In this document: in pieces, positions 1 through 7,782 of the stretch
Position numbering within the stretch: the first letter of the stretch is position 1
Layout of the letters: every line of letters begins with the position of its first letter
Origin: Bacillota bacterium
GTDB taxonomy: Bacteria > Bacillota > Clostridia > Lachnospirales > Lachnospiraceae
Direction: 5' to 3'
Assembly: GCA_023439505.1 (NCBI GenBank)
Contig: JAEXNR010000001.1
Span: 62,001 to 126,000 of the forward strand
Length of the DNA stretch: 64,000 bases
Made by a program: the position numbers and the translations under genes
The notes under the pieces: generated by a model
Databases searched by the model: none
What the model was told of the DNA's origin: nothing
The model's input: only the letters and a program-made list of their open reading frames with translations

Positions 1-953
1 AGATATAGTGCTCCTGCAGGAGTAGCTCCTTCCGAGTTCATGCTAAAGGCTGCCATCTTCTGATCCTGGGACCAGGATATCCCGCCTAATTCACTACCTT
101 CTGCAATGGTCTTAACGATACTTCCATCCGCATTGCATAGTAGTAATGTCATCTTTGTTCCGTTATTTTGTAATACCAGCATCTGATCGCCGTTCTGAGA
201 TGGATATACACCGACAACGCTTGTAAGATCTAAATCCTCGGATTTTTTTGTTGATAAATGATACGCCTTCAAGCTGATATCATCTCCGGTATTATAATAA
301 ATAATATCCTTCATTTTTCTGATGATAAATACTGATTTTTCTTCCAAACCTTCCAATCTCGTGGCCTTTCCTTTGGTATCGGCAGTATAGCCTCCGCCAA
401 AATATCCGGCACCGATTATTGTGTCGGCATCTGCCCAATTAGCGCTTCCGACTACACCAGTCTCCCCGTCTTTTATTACGTAGGAGTCCTGTGTACTAAC
501 ATTCATCACATAATATCCCGGATCACCCAGCGTATTGCCACTATAGAGCAGGTTCTTTTTATCGGGAGAAAATACTGCTCCTTCAAGATTCAATTGTTCC
601 TGAGCTTTCAAAAGATCAAATTCTTTGGATGTCAGATTTAACAGATACAGACTTCTCGGATAAGAATCTTCCAGTTCGGCAAGCTTCATTTTATCCAGCA
701 ACTCATTTTCCTTCGATACAAGTACCGTATTCTCATCCAGCCAGTCAGAGATCACCATCGCCTCATAACGATCAATCTTAATTACCTTTACCTCAGGCTC
801 TTCTGTATCCTGATCTTTATCATCAATCACCTTAATTGTCCCTTCCGGTTCTTTGACCGTAGGTTGATTTGTGTCGTCTTTTGTGCTGCACCCTGTAACT
901 GTGATGAGTATCATTAGTAAAGCTATCCATGTTGCTATTTGCGTTTTTTTCAT
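1..953 (-). CDS. TolB-like lipoprotein, 3' end beyond window
   Basis: The gene runs off the left edge, so only about 317 N-terminal residues are visible. The start ATG at 953 follows a good site (AAGGAGGCGATAATA). The protein begins with a lipoprotein signal peptide ending in a lipobox (VTGC, Cys near residue 22), then an acidic linker. The rest contains repeats of the type SPDKKNLLYSG and SWSQDQKMAAFSMN, typical of a TolB/WD40-like beta-propeller. It is therefore probably an extracytoplasmic, membrane-anchored protein. It lies 107 bp downstream of a histidine kinase and response regulator on the same strand and may be an accessory or sensory protein of that system. The function is not known; the propeller call rests on sequence style only. 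Confidence 0.75.
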   Translation of the reverse strand, partial: MKKTQIATWIALLMILITVTGCSTKDDTNQPTVKEPEGTIKVIDDKDQDTEEPEVKVIKIDRYEAMVISDWLDENTVLVSKENELLDKMKLAELEDSYPRSLYLLNLTSKEFDLLKAQEQLNLEGAVFSPDKKNLLYSGNTLGDPGYYVMNVSTQDSYVIKDGETGVVGSANWADADTIIGAGYFGGGYTADTKGKATRLEGLEEKSVFIIRKMKDIIYYNTGDDISLKAYHLSTKKSEDLDLTSVVGVYPSQNGDQMLVLQNNGTKMTLLLCNADGSIVKTIAEGSELGGISWSQDQKMAAFSMNSEGATPAGALY

Positions 954-1060
954 TATTATCGCCTCCTTGATAGTAAGAATAACAGGAGTTTGTATCTTCC
1001 TCATATACAATTATATCAAACTCATCAACAATTGTTTCGAAAATGTAAACATTGTTCCCG

Positions 1061-2518
1061 TTATCTGTCAGAAACAGGAATGCTGATTTGAAAGCAGGTG
1101 CCCTGTTCCCCTGTTTTGACCAGTTCAACCGTACCTCCCATCATCTCCGCCTGTTTTCTGGCAATGGACAGTCCCAATCCGGTGCCTCCAGACTCTCTTG
1201 ACCTGTTTTTATCCACCATATAGAACGGTTCAAATATTCTCTTGATCTGTTCCGTTGGGATACCAATTCCGGTATCTGAGATCTCTATCCGAACCTGCCG
1301 GTCCGTGATCTCATTCGTCACCCGGATGGTACCTCCCGCTTTATTATATTTTATGGCATTATCAAGTAAATTGATCAGAACAATTGTCATACTGTCTCTA
1401 TCCCCGTATACATAAGCTTCCCTCAGATCGGTTGTCAGCCCGATACCGAATTTATCAATTTTTCCCTGTAAACTGTTCAGTATCATTTCGATTGCCTGCT
1501 TCACCTCTATCTGCTCAAGATGAAGTTCAAAATCATATTTTTCAAGTGCGGATAATTGTAGTACCTTCTCTACCATTTCATATAATCGCTGTGTCTCATC
1601 TTTTATACTGCCAACCGCACGATCAAGCAAGTTCACATCATCCGGATACATCTCCAGTAAATCCAGGTAAGCATGAATGGAGGTTAGCGGGGTTTTAAAT
1701 TCATGGGTTACATTTCCGATAAATTGCTTTTGCTGTTCTCCCATTGCAGATAATTTTTGCACAGCAAGTTCCAGCTTCTTTTGCTCGCCCTCCATCTCCT
1801 CCATGGAGGTTTTGATTCTCTCACTCATTGCCTTAATTCCCTGACTTAGCTTTCCGATCTCGTCCTTACGACGTAGTATGGTTACGTTATAATCCCCTTC
1901 CCTGATTTTGTTCACTGTTTTATAAAGTTTGATCATGGCAGTGACAAAGGAATTATAATAAAGATTGCCCAGAAGAAAACTGAGAATGAATACTCCTGCT
2001 CCAATGGTAATAAAGAGCCGTTTAATTCGCTGGTAAAATTCTATATTTTGTGTAAGGGAATATTTGAATTGCACCACCCCAGCCTGTTCCTTTCCCATTT
2101 TCAAGGGCGCCAGATAAAAGATTGCTTCTCCCTCCAATAGATATGCTGTTTTATTATTTCGTGCATAATCCAGTGTTGTCTTTAGCAGTTCCGACTCTAT
2201 TCTTACGTTCTTCGCACTTATAATTTCTCCCTGCATATCGTATAAAACGGTGGAAAGACCACTGATGAGTTCTAATTGTCCGGCAAATTCCTGCCCCTTT
2301 TTGGCAAGAAAGTTTTGGGGGAGCCACTCCTGCTCTGATAATAGCCGCTGTCTGAAGTAAGTATTTGCAGTCTTCACCTGTCTGGCCAGATATTGCTCGT
2401 ACTGGTTTTGCTGATTGCTTTTAATCCCCTCCAATACCAGCAGACTTAAGATGAATACCGTCATAAGAAGCAGCATGGCAAGAAATACGCTGAATTTTAG
2501 TCTGATACTGATTTTCAC
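1061..2518 (-). CDS. Membrane sensor histidine kinase, HAMP type
   Basis: This is a 485-residue class I sensor kinase. Transmembrane segments lie near residues 9-30 and 167-190 and flank an extracytoplasmic domain of about 135 residues. A HAMP linker follows, then the HisKA box (FIGNVTHEFKTPL, phosphorylated His near residue 273). The ATPase motifs are complete: N-box LINLLDNAIKYN, G1 DTGIGI and G2 GGTGLGLSIA. It should phosphorylate the response regulator encoded just upstream, with which it overlaps by 4 bp (ATGA), so the two are translationally coupled. The signal it senses cannot be read from the sequence. No close family symbol can be assigned. Confidence 0.93.
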   Translation of the reverse strand: MKISIRLKFSVFLAMLLLMTVFILSLLVLEGIKSNQQNQYEQYLARQVKTANTYFRQRLLSEQEWLPQNFLAKKGQEFAGQLELISGLSTVLYDMQGEIISAKNVRIESELLKTTLDYARNNKTAYLLEGEAIFYLAPLKMGKEQAGVVQFKYSLTQNIEFYQRIKRLFITIGAGVFILSFLLGNLYYNSFVTAMIKLYKTVNKIREGDYNVTILRRKDEIGKLSQGIKAMSERIKTSMEEMEGEQKKLELAVQKLSAMGEQQKQFIGNVTHEFKTPLTSIHAYLDLLEMYPDDVNLLDRAVGSIKDETQRLYEMVEKVLQLSALEKYDFELHLEQIEVKQAIEMILNSLQGKIDKFGIGLTTDLREAYVYGDRDSMTIVLINLLDNAIKYNKAGGTIRVTNEITDRQVRIEISDTGIGIPTEQIKRIFEPFYMVDKNRSRESGGTGLGLSIARKQAEMMGGTVELVKTGEQGTCFQISIPVSDR

Positions 2519-3204
2519 TGCTGCCTCCCTATCGCCTTATATCCAACCCCATAAACGGTTTGAATGACATCCTCAAATTCTCTCCCAAGTTTCTTACGGA
2601 TCCTTTGGACATGAATGTCTACGGTTCTGGTCCCTCCAAAGTAATCCATACCCCAGATCTGATCCAGAAGCTGCTCTCTGGTATATACACGATCGGGATT
2701 TGACAGGAGAAGTGCCAGCATATCATATTCCTTGGGTGTCAGTTCCAGGTGGTTCTCTCCTGCTGCCGCACTTCTTTTATCAATCATCAATACGACTCCT
2801 CCCAGCCTTACCTCACTCGTATCCTCTTCTACTGCAGATTTTTGCATTCTTCTAAGAAGAGATTTTAATCTGGCAAGAAGTTCTCTCATATCAAATGGCT
2901 TAGTCAGGTAATCATCCGCCCCAAGTTCCAGCCCCAAAATCTTATTTACGATATCCTCCTTAGCAGTAACCATGATAACTCCTATTCGTCCTTTATCCTG
3001 TAGCTTCTTCAGAATTTCATAGCCATCCATACCCGGAAGCATCAAATCCAGAATGATAGCATCCGGACGAAATTCCTTGATCTTATCAATCGCAGTCTCT
3101 CCACGATATATTACCTCAGTATTATATCCTTCTCTTTTTAATGCATAAGCAATGGCTTCTGCTATTTTCTTTTCGTCTTCAATTACAAGAATCTTTTCTT
3201 TCAT
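2515..3204 (-). CDS. OmpR/PhoB-family response regulator
   Basis: This is a DNA-binding response regulator with an N-terminal receiver domain (acidic pocket EDE, phospho-acceptor Asp53 in ILDLMLPG, Lys in LTKPFD). A C-terminal winged helix follows (LTPKEYDMLALLL, then RTVDIHVQRIRKKL and YGVGYK). The reading frame is open further upstream to a GTG at 3258, but the receiver domain starts naturally at MKEKILVIEDE. A site AAGGA lies 7 nt before the ATG at 3204 (and 4 nt before an alternative ATG at 3207), so I place the start there. It forms a two-gene operon with the kinase that follows. Its targets are unknown; the lipoprotein gene downstream is a candidate member of the same unit. Confidence 0.93.
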   Translation of the reverse strand: MKEKILVIEDEKKIAEAIAYALKREGYNTEVIYRGETAIDKIKEFRPDAIILDLMLPGMDGYEILKKLQDKGRIGVIMVTAKEDIVNKILGLELGADDYLTKPFDMRELLARLKSLLRRMQKSAVEEDTSEVRLGGVVLMIDKRSAAAGENHLELTPKEYDMLALLLSNPDRVYTREQLLDQIWGMDYFGGTRTVDIHVQRIRKKLGREFEDVIQTVYGVGYKAIGRQQ

Positions 3205-3317
3205 CATCTCATCCTTACTAATCTTTTTAAGCATACTTCTATTATTATTACACATCACATCCAGAAAAATCCTTAATTACTTCATTAACCATCAATCGTA
3301 TGGCTGGGCACACTGAC

Positions 3318-3355
3318 AAAAAACGCAGGGATGATCTTCTCTCCCTGCGTTTTTC
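3318..3355 (-). terminator. Intrinsic terminator after radical SAM gene
   Basis: A perfect stem (CGCAGGGA / TCCCTGCG) with an 11-nt loop is followed by a T-run on the minus strand. It sits 45 bp past the stop codon of the radical SAM gene. A T-run on the other side makes it bidirectional in principle. Confidence 0.85.
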
Positions 3356-3399
3356 CCTGGCTATAAGTATAAAAATGTGCTGTTCGTGTATCCGATATC

Positions 3400-4776
3400 T
3401 CAAAGATTTAATTTATTTCTGCAGTTATTGCAATCATGATTGCAATGGGTCTCTTCCCATATATGATCTGCGGTAATCGCCCATTGACTGGCGGTGGCTA
3501 CACATTTTTGTCCCAGATCATGCACGTCTTCCGGATGGAGCAGATCTGTGGATTTTGCATCAGTAGCCTCAACCATATTTACCAGGCGATCCGGGTTATC
3601 CAGCAGCGGACACGGGCGAAGATGATTGCAGTTAAAGGGCTGATTTTTATAATACTGCTGCAGAAGCGGTGACCGAAGTGCTTCTAACAGCGATTTATTA
3701 TAGATACTGGAATCCGAATAGTGGACGAAGGCACAAGGTTCTATATCCCCGGCTGCATTGATGTGAAGATATCTTCGACCTCCGGCAACACACCCGCCGG
3801 CATGTTCCCCATCGTTCCAGAAGTCCACACTAAAGATTGGTTTTGTTTTTCTGAATTGATTGATCTGGCGATACATAAAGGCCCGCTGGTCTGCTGTTAC
3901 CATCAGTTCCGGAGCACAATCCACACCCACGGGAATATACGTAAAGAACCAGACAAACTTTGCACCTTTCTCAATGAGATCATCAATAAATTTTTCACTT
4001 CCGATGACTGTTGTGTTCTTGCTGGTATAGCAGCAGGATGCCCCAAATGCCAGTTTTCTCTCCTTTAACAATTTCATGGCACGCACCACGGCCTGGTAGG
4101 TTCCTTTGCCTCTTCGTTCATCCGTCTCTTCTTCAAACCCCTCAATACTGATTGCTGGAATAAAGTTCTTCACACGTAGCATCTCATCTGCAAAGGCCTC
4201 GTCAATCAGGGTTCCATTGGTATAAGCGGTAAACGCACAATCATGATGTTTCTCACACAGTCTGATAATATCCTTTTTACGTACAAGGGGTTCCCCGCCG
4301 GAGTATGCGAACAGATGAACGCCCAGCTCTTTCCCCTGTCGAACAATATCATCCAGTGTCTCATAACTCATGGACTGTTTGTTGCCGTATTGGGCGGCCC
4401 AGCAGCCGATACAGTTCAAGTTACAGGCTGAGGTAGGATCCATCAATATGGCAAATGGGATATTGCAATCATATTTGCGCTGAAGTTCATCATGTTTTTC
4501 ACCCGCCAAAAGGGATGCCTGAAACAAAAAATTGCAAAAAAAAGACTTACGGACACCCTGATCAATATCCTCCCACATACCTAGAATATACCTGTACCAA
4601 TTATTCTCCCTATCTGACAATACTTTTCTGAATATTTCCCTCTGTGGTTTCAAATTATCGTTTCGATCCAACCGGTCAATCAGCCAAAGTACCCGTTTCA
4701 TTCTTTTTAACGGATTACGATCCATATAATCATATGCACGATTTGCCATTCCCGACAGTATTTTTTCTTTTAACAA
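3400..4776 (-). CDS. Radical SAM protein with SPASM-like C-terminus
   Basis: This 458-residue protein has a helical N-terminal extension of about 105 residues. The radical SAM core follows, with the cluster motif CNLNCIGC (CX3CX2C) and the SAM-binding YSGGEP. The C-terminal part carries further cysteines in the style of a SPASM auxiliary cluster (GGCVAGG, EPCAF, FNCNHLRPCPLL). The last 17 residues hold a second CX3CX2C (CNHDCNNC). The frame starts with TTG at 4776, supported by GAGG 8 nt upstream; the first in-frame ATG (4749) has no usable site. It is transcribed alone and ends in a terminator. No precursor peptide gene is visible nearby, so the substrate is unknown. It may modify a peptide or a small metabolite. 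Confidence 0.85.
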   Translation of the reverse strand: MLKEKILSGMANRAYDYMDRNPLKRMKRVLWLIDRLDRNDNLKPQREIFRKVLSDRENNWYRYILGMWEDIDQGVRKSFFCNFLFQASLLAGEKHDELQRKYDCNIPFAILMDPTSACNLNCIGCWAAQYGNKQSMSYETLDDIVRQGKELGVHLFAYSGGEPLVRKKDIIRLCEKHHDCAFTAYTNGTLIDEAFADEMLRVKNFIPAISIEGFEEETDERRGKGTYQAVVRAMKLLKERKLAFGASCCYTSKNTTVIGSEKFIDDLIEKGAKFVWFFTYIPVGVDCAPELMVTADQRAFMYRQINQFRKTKPIFSVDFWNDGEHAGGCVAGGRRYLHINAAGDIEPCAFVHYSDSSIYNKSLLEALRSPLLQQYYKNQPFNCNHLRPCPLLDNPDRLVNMVEATDAKSTDLLHPEDVHDLGQKCVATASQWAITADHIWEETHCNHDCNNCRNKLNL

Positions 4777-4908
4777 CGTGCCAGCCTCTTTCAGCGATAG
4801 CTTTTATACACAGTCTATGATACCGTCAGAAAAGTGGTTCATCAGATCAAGAATTATATGAAAAAACGTCAACGTTCAACTTCCATCTCACTGGTCATTT
4901 TAACTGCT

Positions 4909-5622
4909 TTAAAAATATCTGCTGTAGTTATTTCGTAGCTTTTCCGTCAATTCTGATGAAGTAAACGTATGATTCCCAATGGAGCATACCTTCATCACTC
5001 CTATCACAGAATTTGTGATAAAGCATTCCTCAAATTCACTTAAGTCTGATAATGTTATCTTCCTCTCTTGTACGTTCTCACCCGCACAGATAATTTCTCT
5101 CATGATCCCCGGCAATATCCCGCTATCTTTGGACGGCGTAAATAACTGCTTCCCCTTTATGAAGAAAATATTAGAACTGCTGCCTTCACTAATCTCTCCT
5201 TTCGTATTCAGGAATAATGCTTCCTGCGCCTGATGGGAAAGAGCGATGCGTTTTGCAATTATATTCTCCGCATAATTCAAGGTCTTATGGCTGGTCAGTA
5301 AAGAGGCTTCATTTCTTGGAAAAGAACTGACCCACAGATGAAATCCTTTCCGGTAAATCTCCCCTGTATATGGATTTTCCCTTACCGATATATCGATATT
5401 TTTCTCGGAGACTGCAATCTTTAGAACTCCGTTGATGAACTGATGCCGGGCGATGAACTCCCGTATCTGTACCTCTGAAATGACATTTGAAATATTAAAA
5501 AATTTCAAGCTATGATGCAGCCGCGCAAGATGCTCTTTGCACATTAACGCCACACCATTTTTAACAGCTAATGTCTCAAAGGCACCCATCCCAAAGTAAA
5601 ACCCCTCATCAATCTCTATCAT
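4909..5622 (-). CDS. pabC: Aminodeoxychorismate lyase (class IV aminotransferase fold)
   Basis: This PLP enzyme of fold type IV probably converts 4-amino-4-deoxychorismate to p-aminobenzoate and pyruvate. Visible hallmarks are the N-terminal FGMGAFET, the PLP-binding Lys in HKTLNYAENI and the cofactor-site segment GEISEGSSSNIFF. The frame is open to 5685, but the start at 5622 (MIEIDEGF) has a strong GGGGAGG site and lacks the unrelated leader. It overlaps the 3' end of pabB by 14 bp and is the last gene of a pabA-pabB-pabC operon. Class IV enzymes also include branched-chain and D-amino acid transaminases; the assignment to PabC rests mainly on the operon. Confidence 0.88.
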   Translation of the reverse strand: MIEIDEGFYFGMGAFETLAVKNGVALMCKEHLARLHHSLKFFNISNVISEVQIREFIARHQFINGVLKIAVSEKNIDISVRENPYTGEIYRKGFHLWVSSFPRNEASLLTSHKTLNYAENIIAKRIALSHQAQEALFLNTKGEISEGSSSNIFFIKGKQLFTPSKDSGILPGIMREIICAGENVQERKITLSDLSEFEECFITNSVIGVMKVCSIGNHTFTSSELTEKLRNNYSRYF

Positions 5623-7006
5623 AGCAATTCCTCCCCTGCATAAATCCCATACTGCTGTCATTCTCTTTTGCCGGACGCAAGGCATTCACAAAAGCCTTTG
5701 CCTTAAGCAGTGTCTCTTCATATTCCATAGCGGCATCAGATTCAAAGGTAATACCTCCACCAACACCGAGCTGATAAATTCCGTTTTGATAAATTGCCGT
5801 TCGAATTACAATATTCATGTCACAATCACCATTTAAGGAGAAATATCCGATGGATCCTGTGTACAAGCCCCGTTTGGTATGCTCCAGCTCCTCTATAATT
5901 TCCATCGCTCTTTTCTTTGGGGCACCGGTGATGGAACCTCCCGGAAATACTGCACGGGTGATGTCTATGATATCTGTTTCCGGTTTCAGGTGTCCGCTTA
6001 CGGTTGCAACAAGATGATGAACGGTTGCATAGGATTCAATGTCAAACAGATGGTTGACCGTAACGGAGCCCGGCTCACATATCTTGTTCAAATCATTGCG
6101 TTCCAGATCCACGATCATCAGCAGCTCACTTTTATCCTTTTCTGAATGCTCCAATTCCATACGCATGATACGGTCTTCCCCGGGGGTGCATCCTCTTTTT
6201 CTTGTGCCCTTAATCGGTTTTGTAATAATTGTTTGATCCTTGACACGGATAAAACGTTCGGGGGACGCACAAACCACCTGAAACTCGTTATAATTCAAAT
6301 AAGCTGCATAAGGGGCAGGATTCTCCCGCCTGAGCGTCACATACAAATCATAAGGTTTCCTGTCACTTTCCAGAAAGATACGCTGGGTCATGTTGGCAAT
6401 ATAAATGTCACCCTCAACGATATAATCCATCATTTTATGAATTGCTTGCAGATACTCCTCTTTGTTAAAATCATATTTCGTTTCAAATATTTCTGTCCGC
6501 GGCGGTCTTGGTCCAGAATTTTGGCGTCTTCTAGCTTGTCCGATCTTAAGCTCAACTTCCTGAATCAGAATATCAGCCTGATTCGTCTTACCGTTGGCAA
6601 CTACATAAATCTCATTTTTATCATGTGCTTCCATGATGAATTGATCATAAAAAATCAGGATACTTTCCGCTAAACCGTCTTCTCCTTCCTTTTCTTTATT
6701 ATCATCATATGCAAAATATCCAATTGCACCTGATATGAGGGGAAGACTGCTTTTATTTTCCTGATGGTTCTCTGTGAAATACTTCTTAACATAGGTTTCA
6801 AAATCAACCCATGCCCTCTTCCCGTTAATCAGAACACCATTCCCTTTCTTTTCTATCTTAAGATATGGCTTTCTTCCAATAATAGAAAACTGACCGGGGG
6901 AATTTACCAAAGAAGATTCCAGGATGACGGTATCCTCCTCTTCATGGAATAATTCGAAAATTTCAGCTATTGGTATCCGGCAGTCCAGTTTCTTAATACT
7001 TATCAT
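5609..7006 (-). CDS. pabB: Aminodeoxychorismate synthase component I
   Basis: This 465-residue chorismate-utilising enzyme aminates chorismate with ammonia supplied by PabA. The C-terminal chorismate-binding domain shows KPIKGTRKRG, SEKDKSELLMIVDLERND and FPGGSITGAPK. The PIKGT motif, with Lys where anthranilate synthase (TrpE) has Ala, marks the PabB type: in PabB this Lys forms the covalent intermediate. The N-terminal domain keeps an ILESS segment like the TrpE tryptophan pocket, so the motif above is what decides the call. Its start overlaps the end of pabA by 14 bp and its end overlaps pabC, which indicates coupled translation. Confidence 0.93.
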   Translation of the reverse strand: MISIKKLDCRIPIAEIFELFHEEEDTVILESSLVNSPGQFSIIGRKPYLKIEKKGNGVLINGKRAWVDFETYVKKYFTENHQENKSSLPLISGAIGYFAYDDNKEKEGEDGLAESILIFYDQFIMEAHDKNEIYVVANGKTNQADILIQEVELKIGQARRRQNSGPRPPRTEIFETKYDFNKEEYLQAIHKMMDYIVEGDIYIANMTQRIFLESDRKPYDLYVTLRRENPAPYAAYLNYNEFQVVCASPERFIRVKDQTIITKPIKGTRKRGCTPGEDRIMRMELEHSEKDKSELLMIVDLERNDLNKICEPGSVTVNHLFDIESYATVHHLVATVSGHLKPETDIIDITRAVFPGGSITGAPKKRAMEIIEELEHTKRGLYTGSIGYFSLNGDCDMNIVIRTAIYQNGIYQLGVGGGITFESDAAMEYEETLLKAKAFVNALRPAKENDSSMGFMQGRNCYDRD

Positions 7007-7592
7007 TTGATTTCTCCCAACTGATACAGATCTCTATAAAATTCCCAAGCATCTCAAAGCCAAATTCTGTGAGCAATGCTTCCGGATGGAATTGAAGTCC
7101 ATAAATCGGAGCCTTTTCATGGGAAATGGCCATAATTTCTCCTTCCGCGGTTACTGCATCAACACGAAAATCCACAGGCAGCGAATCCTGTTCAATGATC
7201 AGAGAATGATATCTGGTCACATAAAACTCCTCCGGCAGATTGCAAAACAGTCCCTTTCCATTATTCTTAATCACAGATAATTTCCCATGCATCGGTCTTC
7301 TTCCTTTGCATACATTTGCCCCATAGCAATAACCAATCACCTGATGTCCCAGACATACCCCTAGTATGGGGATTTTGCCGCCGTACCTGCCAACCAGCTG
7401 ACGGGAGCATACTGCCTGTCCGGGGGTTCCGGGTCCGGGGGAAATAATAATACCACTATATGGATGCTGATCTATCGTGGCAATATCCGCACTATCTATA
7501 GTTTCGACAACAACATCCGCACCGTGCATTTGGACATAAGCAGCCAGATTATACACAAAGGAATCATGATTATCCAGTATATAAAATTTCAT
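6993..7592 (-). CDS. pabA: Aminodeoxychorismate synthase glutamine amidotransferase
   Basis: This 199-residue class I glutamine amidotransferase supplies ammonia to PabB. It has the oxyanion strand SPGPGTPG, the nucleophile elbow GVCLGHQ (Cys near residue 79) and the His/Glu pair in LQFHPEALLTE. PabA and TrpG proteins are nearly indistinguishable and are sometimes shared. Linkage to a PIKGT-type PabB and a PabC, with no other trp gene here, points to folate rather than tryptophan synthesis. It is the first gene of the operon, and the promoter upstream has an unusual repeat structure. Confidence 0.93.
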   Translation of the reverse strand: MKFYILDNHDSFVYNLAAYVQMHGADVVVETIDSADIATIDQHPYSGIIISPGPGTPGQAVCSRQLVGRYGGKIPILGVCLGHQVIGYCYGANVCKGRRPMHGKLSVIKNNGKGLFCNLPEEFYVTRYHSLIIEQDSLPVDFRVDAVTAEGEIMAISHEKAPIYGLQFHPEALLTEFGFEMLGNFIEICISWEKSNDKY

Positions 7593-7630
7593 CCTGTCTC
7601 CTTCCTTCGTATCTTTTCTCTATTTTGTCC

Positions 7631-7659
7631 ATTATATGATGCATTCCATGCAATTACAA
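7631..7659 (-). promoter_or_regulatory. Promoter of the pabABC operon with internal palindrome
   Basis: On the minus strand, TTGTAA (7654-7659) and TATAAT (7631-7636) are separated by 17 bp. The spacer contains the perfect inverted repeat TGCAT-TCC-ATGCA (7640-7652), placed where a repressor would block polymerase. The start of transcription should lie near 7624, about 30 bp before the pabA ATG. Confidence 0.75.
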
Positions 7660-7663
7660 ACTC

Positions 7664-7714
7664 AAATTATAATTGGTATTTGCCTTGTATGAAAAATTAT
7701 AATTGGTATTTACC
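7664..7714. repeat. Two 21-bp direct repeats upstream of the pab promoter
   Basis: Two copies (7664-7684 and 7694-7714) are identical at 20 of 21 positions, with a period of 30 bp. The core is AATTATAATTGGTATTT and each copy contains the palindrome AATTATAATT. They lie directly upstream of the -35 box of pabA. The spacing is close to three helical turns, so a dimeric regulator could bind both on one face. Alternatively this is a simple duplication. Confidence 0.8.
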
Positions 7715-7782
7715 ACGGGTACCTTACTTTACCGGTGACAATCCAACCCAGTGATTATTCGTGCTGCCCGGATCCAAGTCCT

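Noticed and set aside
6993..7592. TrpG and TrpE as an alternative for the amidotransferase and its partner
   Set aside because: The large subunit has PIKGT instead of PIAGT and a class IV lyase follows, so pab is the better assignment. No other trp gene is present.
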